Source: Linanthus parryae
Lineage: Eukaryota > Streptophyta > Magnoliopsida > Ericales > Polemoniaceae
Length of the DNA: 64,000 bases
Reading direction: 5' to 3'
Assembly: GCA_023055425.1 (NCBI GenBank)
Contig: JALGPY010000005.1
Location: 76,735,495-76,799,494, forward strand
Shown: piece by piece, positions 47,359 to 59,441 of the stretch
Layout of the letters: each line of letters opens with the position of its first letter
Numbering within the stretch: the stretch's first letter is position 1
Notes under the pieces: generated by a model
Told to the model about the DNA's origin: nothing
Databases searched by the model: none
What the model saw: the letters and a program-made list of their open reading frames with translations, nothing else
Made by a program: the position numbers and the translations under genes

Positions 47359-47696
47359 TGCAAGTGGGAGACTGTTGGAATAGATGCCCTGAAGGCAATC
47401 TAGTTTAGTATGAATTTATTTTGTCCAGAATATTCATTGTATTATTTATTGGATTTTAATATAATGAAGTCCTTAGATTTACAATTGTGTTGTTTATCTT
47501 AAATATCCCTAGTCCAGTATAATGATTAATAGGACAATAATCTATAGACTAGTATGGAGTTGGATTGATATGGAGATATCATGATCCAACACATGGGTGT
47601 GCATTAAGGGTAATGGCGCACTGGATTGACCCATCTCCGAGAAGGCTACATACATGTTATTTTGATTCACAAGCGCTTCTTGGGGTGACAAAGGTA
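47359..47696 (+). repeat. Copia A2 polypurine tract and truncated 3' LTR
   Basis: Polypurine tract TGCAAGTGGGAGAC, then LTR from 47373 (TGTTGGAATAGATGCCC). Identity with the 5' LTR stops after about 320 bases (gacaaaggta); then leader sequence of family B begins (gatagccaagaacatgg). Confidence 0.82.
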
Positions 47697-48599
47697 TTTA
47701 TATGATAGCCAAGAACATGGAGAAGAAGACCGGAGGACCAAAGGAGCCAAAAGACAAAGAAGACAAATCCCTAGGCGCGCAGCTATCGTGGAGCACATGG
47801 AGATGAGCTTGTCACTTTAGGGCATACAGATATTATCATTGGCTTGGTAATATCTTAGTCTAGGGGCCATATCCATGCCACGTTAATTTTTCTTTTTTGG
47901 ATGTTTATTATTTATGTCTTGTTATTTATTTTTGTGTGTATGGAGATACTAGCAAAACTTTAACAAGATAATAATAAACAAGGTTGGTCTTTTATTGTGG
48001 ATAGCCCAATCTAAATAATTAGATCATGTTGATGTGATCAACCAAACGAATAATGACTATTAAATCCCTCAAATTAAATATTGCGTTTTGCCTTCTCTTG
48101 CCAAAACACCCTTCATGATCAGGGTTCATTAAAATTCGGGCTTGCCAAAGCAAGACGATTTTAATTTACCATGGTGTGTTGCGGACAACACAAGCTAGTA
48201 ATGTGTGTATGTTGAAGCAAGAGGTTGCACGCAACTGGGTAAGACTCAATTGGATTGATGAACCTAGAGGCATGACAATCAGGCATTATCTAAAGGATAA
48301 AGAATAAAGAGTTATTCACCTAATTGGACCAAGAGTTGCATGGGATGCAATTGGAATGTTTCCTACCTAAATAACCAATTCTTTGGTGACTTGCCAAAGC
48401 AAGCTCAAGAAGAAGTGAAAAAAGGATCTTGGACCCACTAGAAAATATATAAAGATATTTTCCGCATTAATGGTGAGGGCTATTAATCCGAGAAAAAATA
48501 GTGCGAGCTATATTTGACATTTAAATCCTTGTTGAATATAGTTAAACGTCATAATATTTTGCATAAATCATTTTGTGTTGAATACCCATCGCATTAAAC

Positions 48600-51500
48600 A
48601 AAAAAAACACGACTTTATGTCCATAAGATGGACATGATTTCTGGAATCTATTTTCTAGATTGGTATAAAATCGAGAATCGTTCTCAAATAAAGGAAAAAT
48701 GTTGTAAATTGTAGAGCATAAAGTTCTCTTCCCACCAACTACCAAAACACACTAAAGCCTTATGGAAGGAACATCAAGGAATGATTCTTTGAATGTAACT
48801 TGTCTCATGTCAAGCTCCCATGGACTCTGAGCTTTGGAAGCAAGATGATAAATATGGAGGCGTGTAATATGATCATACGAGCTTGTCATGAAATGCTTGA
48901 AGTGTTGGTCCACTTTGCACTCTCTTGCTTAGCACTCGTCATGGTCAAGATGGAATAAGTTCGGGCTTGCCAAAGCAAGGCGACTTAGTTCATCGAGATA
49001 TGACGCGACGACACAAGTTAGTAATGTGTGACTGCTGAAGCAAGATGTAAAGCGCAAGTAAGCTACTTCAATAGGATTGAAAGCTTAGAGACTGGGAGTT
49101 ATCTATAAGATAAATAAAGAATAGATAGTTATTCTCCCAAATAGACCAAGAATTGCATTGGATGCAATTATAGTGTTTGTTTAAAAGTGAATAACTCAAT
49201 ATGATTGAGAATCGCTATACAAAGTATTCATAAAGGGATAAAGGAAAAACATGTTAATGGTTAACAGCATGGGTAAAAGCAAAAGGGTTTGCGTGGACCT
49301 CATGGGTATAAAGCAAGCTTGTTGCTAAAACCAAGTTGCCTTAAAAATCCCATAGTTGGCATGGAGGAAGAGAAACTTCCTAAAGTACCTGGAAGGAAAT
49401 AATAAAGGAATTATGAATTCCAAACTAGGTAATTTTGTTATAGAAGTCAATATGTCTATCTCATCATCATGAACACATTTATAAAAATGTGGTGGATCTC
49501 AAGAGAAGTAGACAATTGAATAAGGAAGAAATAAACCTACATGTGTGGCAATGAAGCTATGGGTTGCTGAATTAGCCGTAGGAAATTAGTTCTACCTTTT
49601 TGAAATTGTTCATGAATTAGACAAAAGTGATTATGACCCTCCTATGAGTAGGATCATTGTCACAGTTTCTTGTTTGGACAAGAAAGCTCTCTATCATAAT
49701 AAAGGACAAATGTTGTTCCATTTATTCTGATATACATTATTTTAATGCAATTTTGTCTAAATGGATTGTATATCCTTGATCATGATAATTTCATCTATAA
49801 AATTAATACCAAGAGGTTTGCATATAATGATATGAACTTCACTTATCTTTAGCATTATCGTTTAGGCCACATGAATAAGAGATACATATCTAGAACTCCA
49901 TATATATGGAATTATAGAACTCATTTGATTAATGAATCATATGAGATATGTAAGACTTATTTATTAGGCAAAGATATGATCTTTTTGGAATCATACATAT
50001 TGATGTATGTAGGCCACTAAGCGCAGATACTGAAGATGGTTTTCAATACTTCATCATATTTACTGATGGGATCAGAGAAATATGGATTTGTATATCTTAT
50101 GAAGAAACAAATCATAATCCTTTGAAAGTTCAAGGAATTCAAGAATGAATTAGAGAGCCAGCTTGGCAAAGTATTAGGGCTCTACGATTGGATCGTATAG
50201 GATAGTACTTGAGCCAAGAGTTTGACAAGCATCTATGGGAAGTATTGGATATGATCCAAACTTGCTCCACCTAGAACGCCACATTGGTTTGGCGTGTCTA
50301 AAAGGAGAGTTCGGACCGTGTTGTACACGGTTCGGTCCATGATGAGTCAAACACAACTTCCAGTTTACTTTTAGGGGCTATGTTCTAATCACAACAAAAT
50401 TCGCCCTTAACCTTGTTCCATCCAAATAAATTATGAGAACCACCATATGAGATATGAACTAGGAAGTGTCCTAGTAGGTCGTTCATAATGATTTGGGTTA
50501 TGTACTTTATGTAAAGGCGTTTACAGATAAACTTGGACCCAAGTCGGGTAAATGTTTGTGGGATATCCTACAAAGGATATTATCTCTACACTCCAATCGA
50601 GATCAAATTGTTTGTTGCTCGAATCGCTGTGTCTCTAGATAGAGATTGTCTCTAAAAGAAACAGTGGGAGCACTGTAGAACTTGAAAGGAGTTCAAGAAC
50701 CACAACAGAACATTGATCCGTTTGATGGAACATGAGCAGGATCACAAGATGTTGTGGAGTAACACAAGAACCTCGTAGGTTATGTAGGATATGTCAAGGG
50801 ACGAGAGAAATAAGGATTTATAATAAACCGTGATATATTACTCATCGAGATGAGCCTACAACCTATGAGATGGCTACGTGTGGGCCATACTCTCAGAAAT
50901 GGCTTGGAGCCATAAGATACGATATGGAATCCATGTATACCAACAAAGTATGGACTTTGGTGGAACCACCTGAAAGGATAGGACCCATAGGGTGCAAGTG
51001 GGTTATGAGGAAACCATTATGGATGGTAATATGATTACCATTAAGGGACAAACTGGTTTGAAAAGGTTTCATGTGAGTTCATAGTATAGACTATGACGAA
51101 ATCTTTCCCCAGTTGCGATGCTTAAATCCATGCGCATCTTGCTTGTAGCAATCTGTTTATAGATTGAGTCAAGCTTCTTGGAGTTGGAATCTTCGAATTT
51201 ATGATGCAATCAAAGGAGTTTGGTTCCATCAAAAATGAAGATGAGACTTGTGTCTACAAGAAGGTTAGTGGGAGCATAGTTAAATTTCTGGTCTTGTATG
51301 TAGAGACATACTAATTATTGGGAATAATGTCTCTACTCAGCAATCTTGTATAGATTGGCTAGAGAAATTGAATTCCAATAATAGACTTAGGCGAGACAAT
51401 CTATAAAGTCTATGGACATAGATCAAAGTAATTGTTCAGCCTGAGTCATGGTACATATATTGACAAAGGTGTTGAAGTGGTTCAACATGTATAGAATATG

Positions 51501-52066
51501 GATTATACCTATGTCACATGGAATTAGTCTTTGGAAGACTAATTGTCCTTCCAATTAGATTTGAAAAGGACCGTATGAATAAGATTCACAAGATACGCCA
51601 CGTAATGTACTAGGACAGACGTGTCATGTGGCATGACATAAAGATACCAATCAAATCCGGGTGATAGTCACTGGAAAATTATCAAGATTATCCTTAAGTA
51701 CTTGAGAAGTAATAAAGGATGAATTCTTGATAAATAGAGGATAGGAAGATTTTACTGTAAAGGGTTACAGTGATGCGAACTTCAACGAAGATTTCAGATT
51801 ATAGTCAAGTTTTATGTTTTGCACTAGTGGGAGTGAGTGTGAGCTGGAAATGTTCGAGGAAAGATTCAATTACCGATTCTATCACAGAGGACTGAGTATA
51901 TTTATGCATAAGATGCACTTACTCAGAATATTCAATCTCAATCAAATTATTGATTGTGGAGATGTGAATATTTGCAAGATACCAGAAGGTGTCTCGCCCC
52001 TACGCAGTGTAAGCGTTGAGGGCCGCGCTAGATCAATAGGCATATGATGCAGGAGATTGACTCTAG
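48600..52066 (+). pseudogene. Copia B2 gag-pol relic
   Basis: Recognisable patches include the gag start near 48640-48700 (DWYKIENRSQIK in one frame), GAG-pre-integrase DNA near 49850-49990, integrase DNA around 50150-50330 (GVSKRR in place of GVSERR), RT start WTLVEPPERIGPIGCKWVM near 50950-51010, YKKVSGSIVKFLVLYV near 51255-51300, and RNase H remnants to 52040. There are frameshifts throughout. It shares specific deviations with Copia B on the opposite strand. Confidence 0.75.
48955..49180 (+). repeat. Second copy of leader module, in place of the gag core (Copia B2)
   Basis: Reads cgggcttgccaaagcaaggcg, taatgtgtgactgctgaagc, and agaattgcattggatgcaat. The primary leader copy lies at about 48110-48370 in the same element. 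Confidence 0.75.
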
Positions 52067-52080
52067 TGCAAGTGGGAGAC

Positions 52081-53510
52081 TGTTGGAATTGTGCCCTAGA
52101 GGCAATCAATTTATAGTGACAAATATATGGATTTACGATTCATTATGTTATCGATATGGAGATATGTTAACATGAATGAAGTCCTTAGAATATAAGTGTT
52201 ATATTCTTAAATATCCCTAGTCAATTATAATGATTAATAGGACAATCATATATAGACTAGTATGGGGTTGGATTGATATGGAGATATCACGATCGAACAC
52301 ATGGGTATACATTAGGAGTAATGGCATACTGGATGACCCACGACGAGAAGGATACATTAGATTATGTTGAAGTCACAATCGCTTCTCGTAGTGCTAATAA
52401 TATTGCAATCCTTAGACTTGAAGTCACCAGATACTCTAGTTGTGAAATATTGTGTTTTGATGTTATCAAACGTTACACCGTAACTGGGTAATTATAAAGA
52501 TAGCTATCGGGCATGATAGGAAGCAAGCGTAGAGATCGTAGTGATGTAGATAGGATTTTTCCCTCCCACATAATGGGAGTAAACATCCACGGCCACTCGA
52601 GGGATGAGGCTTATTGAATGTCTGGCCAGACTCAGATAAATCAATTTGAAGATATTGATGTTATCTGCAAGCATAAGCATATTCTCAGGATCGAGGAACT
52701 ATGGATTGGATATACGAGTGTGACTATTTGTGTCTCGTGTCCAATCCGGATATGGAGACAAAGGGATAATGCAATATGAGATATTGGACACAAGAGGTTT
52801 GTCGGTATCACTGACTATTTCTATTAGTTGGGTTGCATGGATGTGTTGCTAGACACCGCTCCATGTTGGTAAAAGTTACTACCAGCTAGATAGAAACCTA
52901 TGGGGTCACACGTTAAATAGAGTAGAGCTAGATTTGGGATTAATTAATATTGAATAATTAATGAGAATGATCATTGTGCAACACCTTGCAAACTTAGTAG
53001 GACTAATTTGCAAGGAAGGGAATAATTCTAGTTCATGTAGAATTAGGAAACACCTTTATGGAAACAACAAGGAGTTGTTGGAGTATATAAATGAGGCTCT
53101 AGCTTCCTTCCCACTTGATGTTAAATTTTATTAGACATAACACAGTGAGTGGGAGAGAGCAAAAAAGAGAGAGCAAGACACGCCTAGAGGCCGACCGCCC
53201 CTAGGTCGTCAACCCCTTCCCGTCGGCTCTAAGAGGAGGCCAAATCCTCCTCTTTCCTTTTGTTGCTTTGATCTTCTTCCCTCTCCCTCCGGGTTCAAGC
53301 TAGCACTTGTTTGAAGGAAGAATCTAGATCTCACCTCTAGACGTGGATCAACCGTAGAGACGAGGACATCATGCTTCGTGTGATCTCACAAATCAAAAGG
53401 TACACAATATTATGTCTCTTATCATGTTATGTTATCTCCTCCTGACGATCCGTGGTGGGCTTTGAAGTAGGAATTAAATTTTGCTGCGTTACCTACCTCA
53501 AAACCAAACA
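52081..53510 (+). repeat. Copia B2 3' LTR
   Basis: 1430 bp, TGTTGGAATTGTGCC... to ...CAAAACCAAACA. TATA-like sequence GTATATAAATG at 53083-53093. Similar to the LTRs of Copia B. Confidence 0.87.
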
Positions 53511-53876
53511 TCATCAACTCTAGAGTACATCGTTTTCGACTCCAATTCAATTACCCGACTATTACAACTTGCCTTAGCAACCCCAATACACAACACAAGT
53601 GGTAGTTTCTAATTATCCTATTGTTTCAGATTGATTTTACCACCTACATAAACTAGGGTTCTTGGGTAATCATGAAGAACAATGAATTAAACGTTTCAAG
53701 ATGATCAAAGCAAGTAAAAGTGAGGATTAAAGGGAATAAGATTCTGAAAATAGTTGAACAACTTGATACTTACGTGAGAAGTGAGGGAATTGAGAGATTG
53801 AGCGCCAGAGATGAAGTTTTGAGAGACTGTGGTGTTGGAGGATGCTACTGCCGGTGTTTCTTTGGGCGTTCTTGGA

Positions 53877-53966
<90 letters not shown>

Positions 53967-54689
53967 AATGAAAGAGAAGAAGGAAGTGATATTGAAGAGA
54001 ACAAGAAGAAACTAAAAATAAATAAGATAATAAGAAAAAGAACAAAGAGAAGAAGAGAATAAACAGAGCACTGGACGTGGGAGAAGAAGAAGAAAAATAA
54101 ATGGAAGGAGAAGAAATAGAGAACGAAGGAGAAGAGACAAACCTGGATAGAGAGGCAGCGTTGGAGATTGCCGTTGCTGCTACTGCTTTGGCGTCTGGAG
54201 TGGTTTTGCAGAGAGAGACGAGGGACGACAATGGTGGTGCTGGGTTGATTTACCGAGAGAGAGAAGGGGATGATGTTGGGAGGGATTTTTTTACTGCCGT
54301 GAGTGTGAGAGATAGAGAGAATCAGAGATTTGTTGATGATTTTTGGAATATCTTGACGAAGGAGGAAGAATCAGATATCAACTCTGACTGATAGGAGTTT
54401 TTCCCATTCACAGACGTGAATTTGGGGGAAGAAATCATGTCAGGTTTTGGGGTGAAATTTTATACCAATCAGTTGAAAAAGACACTTTCAGACCCCTTGT
54501 TTAGGTAAAAGACATCCACCACCCACTTATTTAGTTTAAGACGCTAATTAATTTAGGTAAAATTCACAAAAACCCAGAAGCATAATAAAAATAAAAATTA
54601 ACTCCCAACACTTATGTTAATATCCCAAAAACACCTGTAGACACAAAAGGGGTTTTTCATGTCCCACTTCCATTGTGCCAGGTTAATGT
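53511..54689. other. Unassigned region with a (GA)n microsatellite
   Basis: No recognisable protein. It contains (GA)n at 53880-53964 and Glu/Arg-rich frames created by it. The stretch 54440-54560 (agaccccttgtttaggtaaaa) resembles the style of the start of large-LTR elements but has no matching ends. It could be an old LTR or untranslated sequence. Confidence 0.35.
53880..53964. repeat. (GA)n microsatellite
   Basis: 85 bases of nearly pure GA repeat, the longest simple repeat in the window. Confidence 0.97.
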
Positions 54690-56440
54690 CGAGAGAGGAA
54701 ACATCATTACCAGGGTAGCTTTGAAAGATACAAGCAAAGTTTGAAATACGTCTGCACTGATGTGAAGGAAATGATCGAGGCAAGGCTCCCCCAGCTGAAG
54801 TTTTTGTTGGACATCCATTGCGCGACTTTACCTTTCCCAGTATGCTTGTGAATCTTGTCATGCACGCAAAGATGAACGCGGGGGATAAAGAGCCTGAGCT
54901 TTGGTTCTACATTAACGACATGCCAGTACAGTTTGGATTGTAGGAGTTCTGTTTGGTTTCGGGCCTGAGCTTTAACCAAACCGCTGGTGTAGCTGAGAAA
55001 GAGTGTGTATACAACTAGGCTTCAAAGTATCTCCCCAACCACAAGATTGGGAACAACATCGACGTATCTGTAATTGAAAAGGTTTTGGCTAACATGGAGC
55101 CCAGAAAAGACTTGACTGAGGAGGAGAAATTCGATTACGCAAGACTGCTTATGGTATGCCTGATTGGGCGAATGATGTTTGTGAAAAGCAATGCAGACAC
55201 ACTATCCATGGTAAGGTTTGGCCAGCTTTCTGAGTTTGATTGGGATTTTTTTTTAGATGGGGCAGGTACTTGTGGCCACATTTCGTTGAGCAAGTGTGTG
55301 AAAAGGCTTGGGAAAAATATATGGATCACCTAGGTCGCCGGAATTAAAACATGTTACACTTTCCCCACATCTTTCTGGCATGGATTGCGAGGCCATACCG
55401 CAGCTTGAGGCCGGGCTGCTTGAAAACCAGAGGGAAGTTGAGGAAAGGAAGTTGCCGCACTTGGCTAATTGGACATGGAGAACATGTAACTTGGAAGAAG
55501 CATCCCAACATTGGAGCGAGATAAAGACTGTTCATCTTACCCTCTTCGCAACGGAGAAAGAGAAAACACAACACTACTGGATTTCCTTCATGGAATATAG
55601 GAGGACTCACCCCGACCAACCACTTCACCTAGGTGGACTGAACTGTTTGAGAAGAAAATTGTGCTTCTGGATGATGTAATTTCTAATCGTAAATTCACAT
55701 CAAGCTACAAATTTGAGGGAGTATGTACTGAGGCGGTGGCTACGGATACGGTGCAGAAGAGGAAGAAGAAGAATGTTGCATGGGTTGATGGGGCCGGGCC
55801 ACGAAAGAAGAAGAATAAAAAACCTGTTAACGACGAAGAGGCTGGCGCACAGTCGAAGAAGAAGAAGGCGGAGGTGCGCAAGGAATTTTCTCTTGTGGAT
55901 GAAGAAGAAGAGGAGAATTCCAGCCTTTCCCTGAGACGGAGAAAGAGTGCAGTTGTGATTTCTTCAGCTCTAACCCCACCTCCATCTCCACCAAGAACCC
56001 TACCTTCAGTGTCTGCGACACCTCCAGCTGCCGGTCAACTCGAAGCTGCAAGAACAGAGAGAGTTGACTTAGAAGGCTTCAAACGGGAGATGCTGAAAGA
56101 TTTTGATGACGCGTTGCTTCCTATAAAAAATAACCAGTTGTATTTTTCAGAGCAAACAGAATACATGAGGAGGAGGATGGATCAGTTGGAGACATATTTG
56201 TAGACGCTCAAAAAGGATTATAAGAATGGTAAAAGAGAGGTACTTGATACGGTAAAGGATCAGAGAAGGAAAGAGAGGGAACGACTTAACCAGCTGAGCG
56301 AATGGGGCCAACCAATTCACGTTATGGTAAAAGCGATGCACGACAGGTGGCAAAAAGTGCAAGAAGACCCAACGACTGACATTCAGTACCTTAGCGAGCT
56401 ATGCATATTGTTCTTATTTACGGTTTTTGACTTCTGTAAT
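54690..56440 (+). pseudogene. Transposon-type DUF1985-like gene, decayed
   Basis: Frames in order: YVCTDVKEMIEARLPQLKFL, KEPELWFYINDMPVQFGL, EFCLVSGLSFNQTAGV, then LTEEEKFDYARLLMVCLIGR (open 55085-55333), a segment ending in RKLPHLANWTWRTCNLEE (55308-55679), and a basic, low-complexity tail with coiled-coil character (55661-56203: KRKKKNVAWVDGAGPRKKKN, VDLEGFKREMLKDFDDALLP). The order is that of plant DUF1985 proteins, usually encoded by Mutator-like elements carrying a Ulp1-type protease. Stops near 54943 and 55018 and a frameshift near 55335 show decay. No Ulp1 catalytic domain is visible here. Identification rests on motif resemblance. Confidence 0.6.
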
Positions 56441-56529
56441 ATAATATAATTATGACCTAATAAATATATCCATCTGATTGTTAGGATTAGAGAGAGAACC
56501 AGGCATTGAATCTAACTAAGAAGGGGGTC

Positions 56530-56700
56530 CTGTCCAATCGAGGCAACCCCAATCAGAGAAACAAAAGTCAGGGGATCCAAGCCAAACGAGGCAACCCCAA
56601 TCAGAGAATTAGAAGCAAGCAGATCCAAGCCAAACGAGGCAACCCCAATTAGAGAAACAGAAGCATGCAATGGCTCCAATTCAATCGAGGCTAGACCCAC
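56530..56700 (+). repeat. 48-bp coding minisatellite (16-residue repeat)
   Basis: Three units with cgaggcaacccc spaced exactly 48 bp apart (56539, 56587, 56635), then a degenerate fourth. In one frame they read QSRQPQSEKQKSGDP, QTRQPQSEN*KQADP, QTRQPQLEKQKHA. The period is a multiple of three, so the repeat kept the reading frame until the stop arose. Confidence 0.8.
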
Positions 56701-56888
56701 AACAAAACATAAGCAGGACAGTCCAGGCCAGCAGAAGCAGGGGGGTCCAGGGAAAAAGGGGCAGAATCCACTGATTAAGAACTAGATAGATTGATGGATG
56801 CGGATTACTCGAATTTCCCTAAAGAATCAGATCCAAACCTGAAGTGATTGGGATTGATCAGTTTGGGCCTGCTGATTAGGGACCATTT

Positions 56889-57247
56889 ATGGAACCAGAG
56901 GAACGAGAAAGATTGGAAGAGTGCTGGACTCCCGAATCGCTTTACGATTTGGACAAGCTCGACGTATTAGATATCGTAAAAGAAAATGATGATTTGAAAT
57001 TATTTATGACGCACATGGTAAGGAACATTACTGGCGCCGTAAAAGAGGTAAAATTGAATGGGAGAATACCGCGTATTGGGTTGCACTGGCTCAATTTAAT
57101 ATTCGTGTAACGAAGTTGCTATCTAGTGTGAATGTCCAAACATTCCCCATGAGGCTTATGAGTAATCCAGGGGATGATTTCATACAGGCATTCAGTGAAT
57201 GGTTGAACGAGCCCAAAAAAGAATACCCAGGAATAACTGTGGATGCA
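56889..57247 (+). pseudogene. Unidentified acidic open frame with a frameshift
   Basis: MEPEERERLEECWTPESLYD continues to MVRNITGAVKEVKLNG. After a frameshift near 57060 it resumes as ENTAYWVALAQFNIRVTKLL and ends EYPGITVDARR before the Gypsy LTR. I do not recognise a family. It follows the DUF1985-like frame and the minisatellite in the same orientation, so it may be the later part of the same transposon gene. Confidence 0.4.
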
Positions 57248-58023
57248 AGACGCTGATAACTCCCCACTAGGAGTTATTGGTGAGCCCAATTTGAGGGGTA
57301 TTTGTGTCATAATTGAGTGTTATGGCCGGATTTCATCCCAGTTTTGCCTCGGAAGTCGCGACAGAGTGTTTTGTGCTTCTTTATGCATTTCGAGATATGA
57401 TCAGGGGCTTTGTTCATGTTTTCTGTGCAGGGACAGAACTTGTGTAGGAGTCAGGAATGAAGCACGAATGGAGGAGGAAGACCCAGGGAAGAGCCGAGGA
57501 AGCTGAAAGCGCCAGAAGCGAGAATGATCGAGATACGCTCGGTTGACAATATCTTGCGCTCTACTTGGAATTTTGAAGTGAAACCTGCGGTAGAAGAAAG
57601 TAGACGCCATTGGCTTTCTGAAAACAGTTCATAATGCTGAAACGGAGCCACCAACCCTAGAGCTAAAAATGACCCCCGTCTAAGCGTGGGTCCCAGAAAG
57701 GACACACCCAAGTATGGTTCTCGGATCCTGGTGTCCGGAGTCCTGATCGGGCATTTCATGTTCAGATCGATTTCCAGGACGATTTTGACCCATTGGTATT
57801 TTGGTAATTTTGGTAACAGGCCTGGGTTTTCGGAGTCGAATTTGGACTTTGGCGCCCAAATTCAGTCAGTAGTTTTTCCAGGACCAGAGTCAGGATTGGG
57901 CAGAATTTTGAGCGGTTTTGACCCAGGGGTATTTTGGTAATTTTAACACGTTTCGGGTAAAAATGCAGCCCGAGCAGAGAGGGTTCAGAAACAAGCCAGA
58001 GTGAAGACACGAAGCTGCTGCCT

Positions 58024-58390
58024 GCTTTGCTAGCTGTCAGCCACGCGGTAGCCACGCAGGCCGAGAGCAATAGGAGAGAGAAAAACTACAACAATCCAAG
58101 CCGGAGACCCCTGTCTACGTGGCTAACTGCCAGCCACGCAGCATCCACGCAAGCAGGGAGGAAAGACAGTGAAGACCCTGTCTGCGTGGCTAACTGCCAG
58201 CCACGCAACAACCACGAAGGTAGGGAGGGAAGAGAGAGATTTTGAGATGCCGGACAACCCTTTCTGCGTGGCTAACTGCCAGCCCCGCAGCAGCCACGCA
58301 GGCAGGGGGCCAGGGAGAGGATTTTGGAGCATATAGAAGCACTGCCTGCATGGCTAAGTGCCAGCCACACAGCAGCCACGCAGACAGCAT
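58024..58390 (+). repeat. Five tandem hairpin-forming repeats in the Gypsy LTR promoter
   Basis: Core GTGGCTAACTGCCAGCCACG followed by CAGCAGCCACGCAGGCAG recurs near 58027, 58117, 58183, 58265 and 58348 (spacing 66-90 bp). In the unit at 58183-58205 GCGTGGCT and AGCCACGC form a perfect 8-bp stem with a 7-base loop. The array ends about 70 bp before the TATA box. Confidence 0.85.
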
Positions 58391-58460
58391 GATTCCAGAG
58401 ACGGTTTTGGCCAGTGGTAGTTTCGTAATTTTAGGCAGTTTTCCGGAAGCTTCTCAAGCA

Positions 58461-58471
58461 CTATATAAAGG
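58461..58471 (+). promoter_or_regulatory. TATA box of the Gypsy LTR
   Basis: CTATATAAAGG, followed by a plausible transcript start about 30 bases on. The rest of the LTR (R-U5) extends to 59417. Confidence 0.65.
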
Positions 58472-59423
58472 AACGTCCATAGCTCATTTTCAACACAATA
58501 CACAAAGGCGAATTCAGAGTACCCTCGGAGAGCACGGAAGCACGGATCCAGATTTCAAGAACACTCGTTTGATCTCAATTCTCTCTTGTATTTCAGAAAA
58601 ATTATTTAGTTATGTCGTTTAGTAGCTAAACTTTTTACCTAGGTTATCGATGAACCTAGGGTTTCGTATTCAGTATCTAATATTATTTTTGACTATGGAT
58701 TCATGATCTCAGGATCTTAATATCAGCATCTTTATTCGTTATTCTGTCTTTGATTTTACTTTTTATGCATGCTCGGCTTGATCACCCAAAATTGCTACAG
58801 ACTCAGCCTGGTAGGTGAAAACGTTTGGTTAGGGTTAGGAAGAGAAGACATAATTTAGCACCTTACCCCGATAGACCGAACAGAGAAGGGGAGATATGAC
58901 TAGCCTAAAAACGTTAGACCAACTGTTACAGTTTTTGACCGAGGCCTTTAGGACATGTTAGAAAGCCTAGCAAACTTAGAACGAGACTCGCATTTCGGTA
59001 GCTTAACAGGATCCGAAAATCTGCAGTATTGTGATAACATGAAGGAAAAGAAAAGATACTGCATAACTGGTACGTGGCACGGATAAGTGAATGCTGTGTG
59101 TTTTCATATAAAAAAGAATAAAAAACTCAAGAGAGCCTAGGGGATCCCGGGACCTAGTACCTTAAAACCTTGTTTTACAACACTCAATATTATTCAGAAA
59201 AATTCTCATAAAAATATTTACTTTTCAGTATTTACTTTCAGCACTTAGTTAGTAACCAAAATCTCAACTTATTCCTCCTATTTTACACTCTGTCTTTTGA
59301 AACTGACTACGTAATAAAATCCGTAAATAGTCCTCGTGGGAACGATAAACCGAGTTGAAATACACCTGGTACTACTTGATCCGTACACTTGAGACTAACA
59401 CTCAAATAAGCGCATCAAGTTTT

Positions 59424-59441
59424 TGGCGCCGTTGCCGGGGA
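59424..59441 (+). other. Gypsy primer-binding site
   Basis: TGGCGCCGTTGCCGGGGA, six bases after the LTR end. Sequence is the well-known site of Athila/Tat-type elements. Confidence 0.85.

Larger units (their letters stand above)
32677..47696 (+). mobile_element. Ty1/Copia retrotransposon 'A2' with a nested element in its 5' LTR
   Basis: Plus orientation: 5' LTR 32677-41763 interrupted by LARD-like 2 (32899-40558), primer site 41765-41782, leader to 43422, gag 43423-44270, pol 44271-47358, polypurine tract 47359-47372, and a 3' LTR from 47373 truncated near 47696. Same family as Copia A (LTR start TGTTGGAATAGATGCCC, highly similar gag-pol). Left flank ATTCT could be the target duplication, but the right end is lost. 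Inserted in LINE ORF1. Confidence 0.88.
47697..53510 (+). mobile_element. Ty1/Copia-type retrotransposon 'B2', coding-dead, 5' end missing
   Basis: Plus-strand relative of Copia B: partial leader 47697-48540, gag start relic 48600-48790, second leader module 48955-49180, pol relic 49250-52066, polypurine tract 52067-52080, 3' LTR 52081-53510. No 5' LTR or primer site: the leader begins at the junction with the A2 3' LTR. Confidence 0.83.
57254..59417 (+). repeat. Gypsy 5' LTR
   Basis: 2164 bp. TATA box at 58461-58471 (CTATATAAAGG). Upstream of it lie five hairpin-forming repeats (58024-58390). The end ...AAATAAGCGCATCA adjoins the primer site. Confidence 0.8.

Noticed and set aside
5893..53510. 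Large inverted duplication (A and B minus, A2 and B2 plus)
   Set aside because: The order is A-B then A2-B2, not mirrored. The nested elements differ and the coding lesions are independent, so these are separate insertions of two families.
53720..54062. Glu/Arg repeat proteins on one strand and Ser/Leu repeats on the other
   Set aside because: Translations of the (GA)n microsatellite.
58024..58390. CRISPR-like repeat-spacer array
   Set aside because: Plant LTR context, uneven spacing, imperfect repeats and no cas genes.
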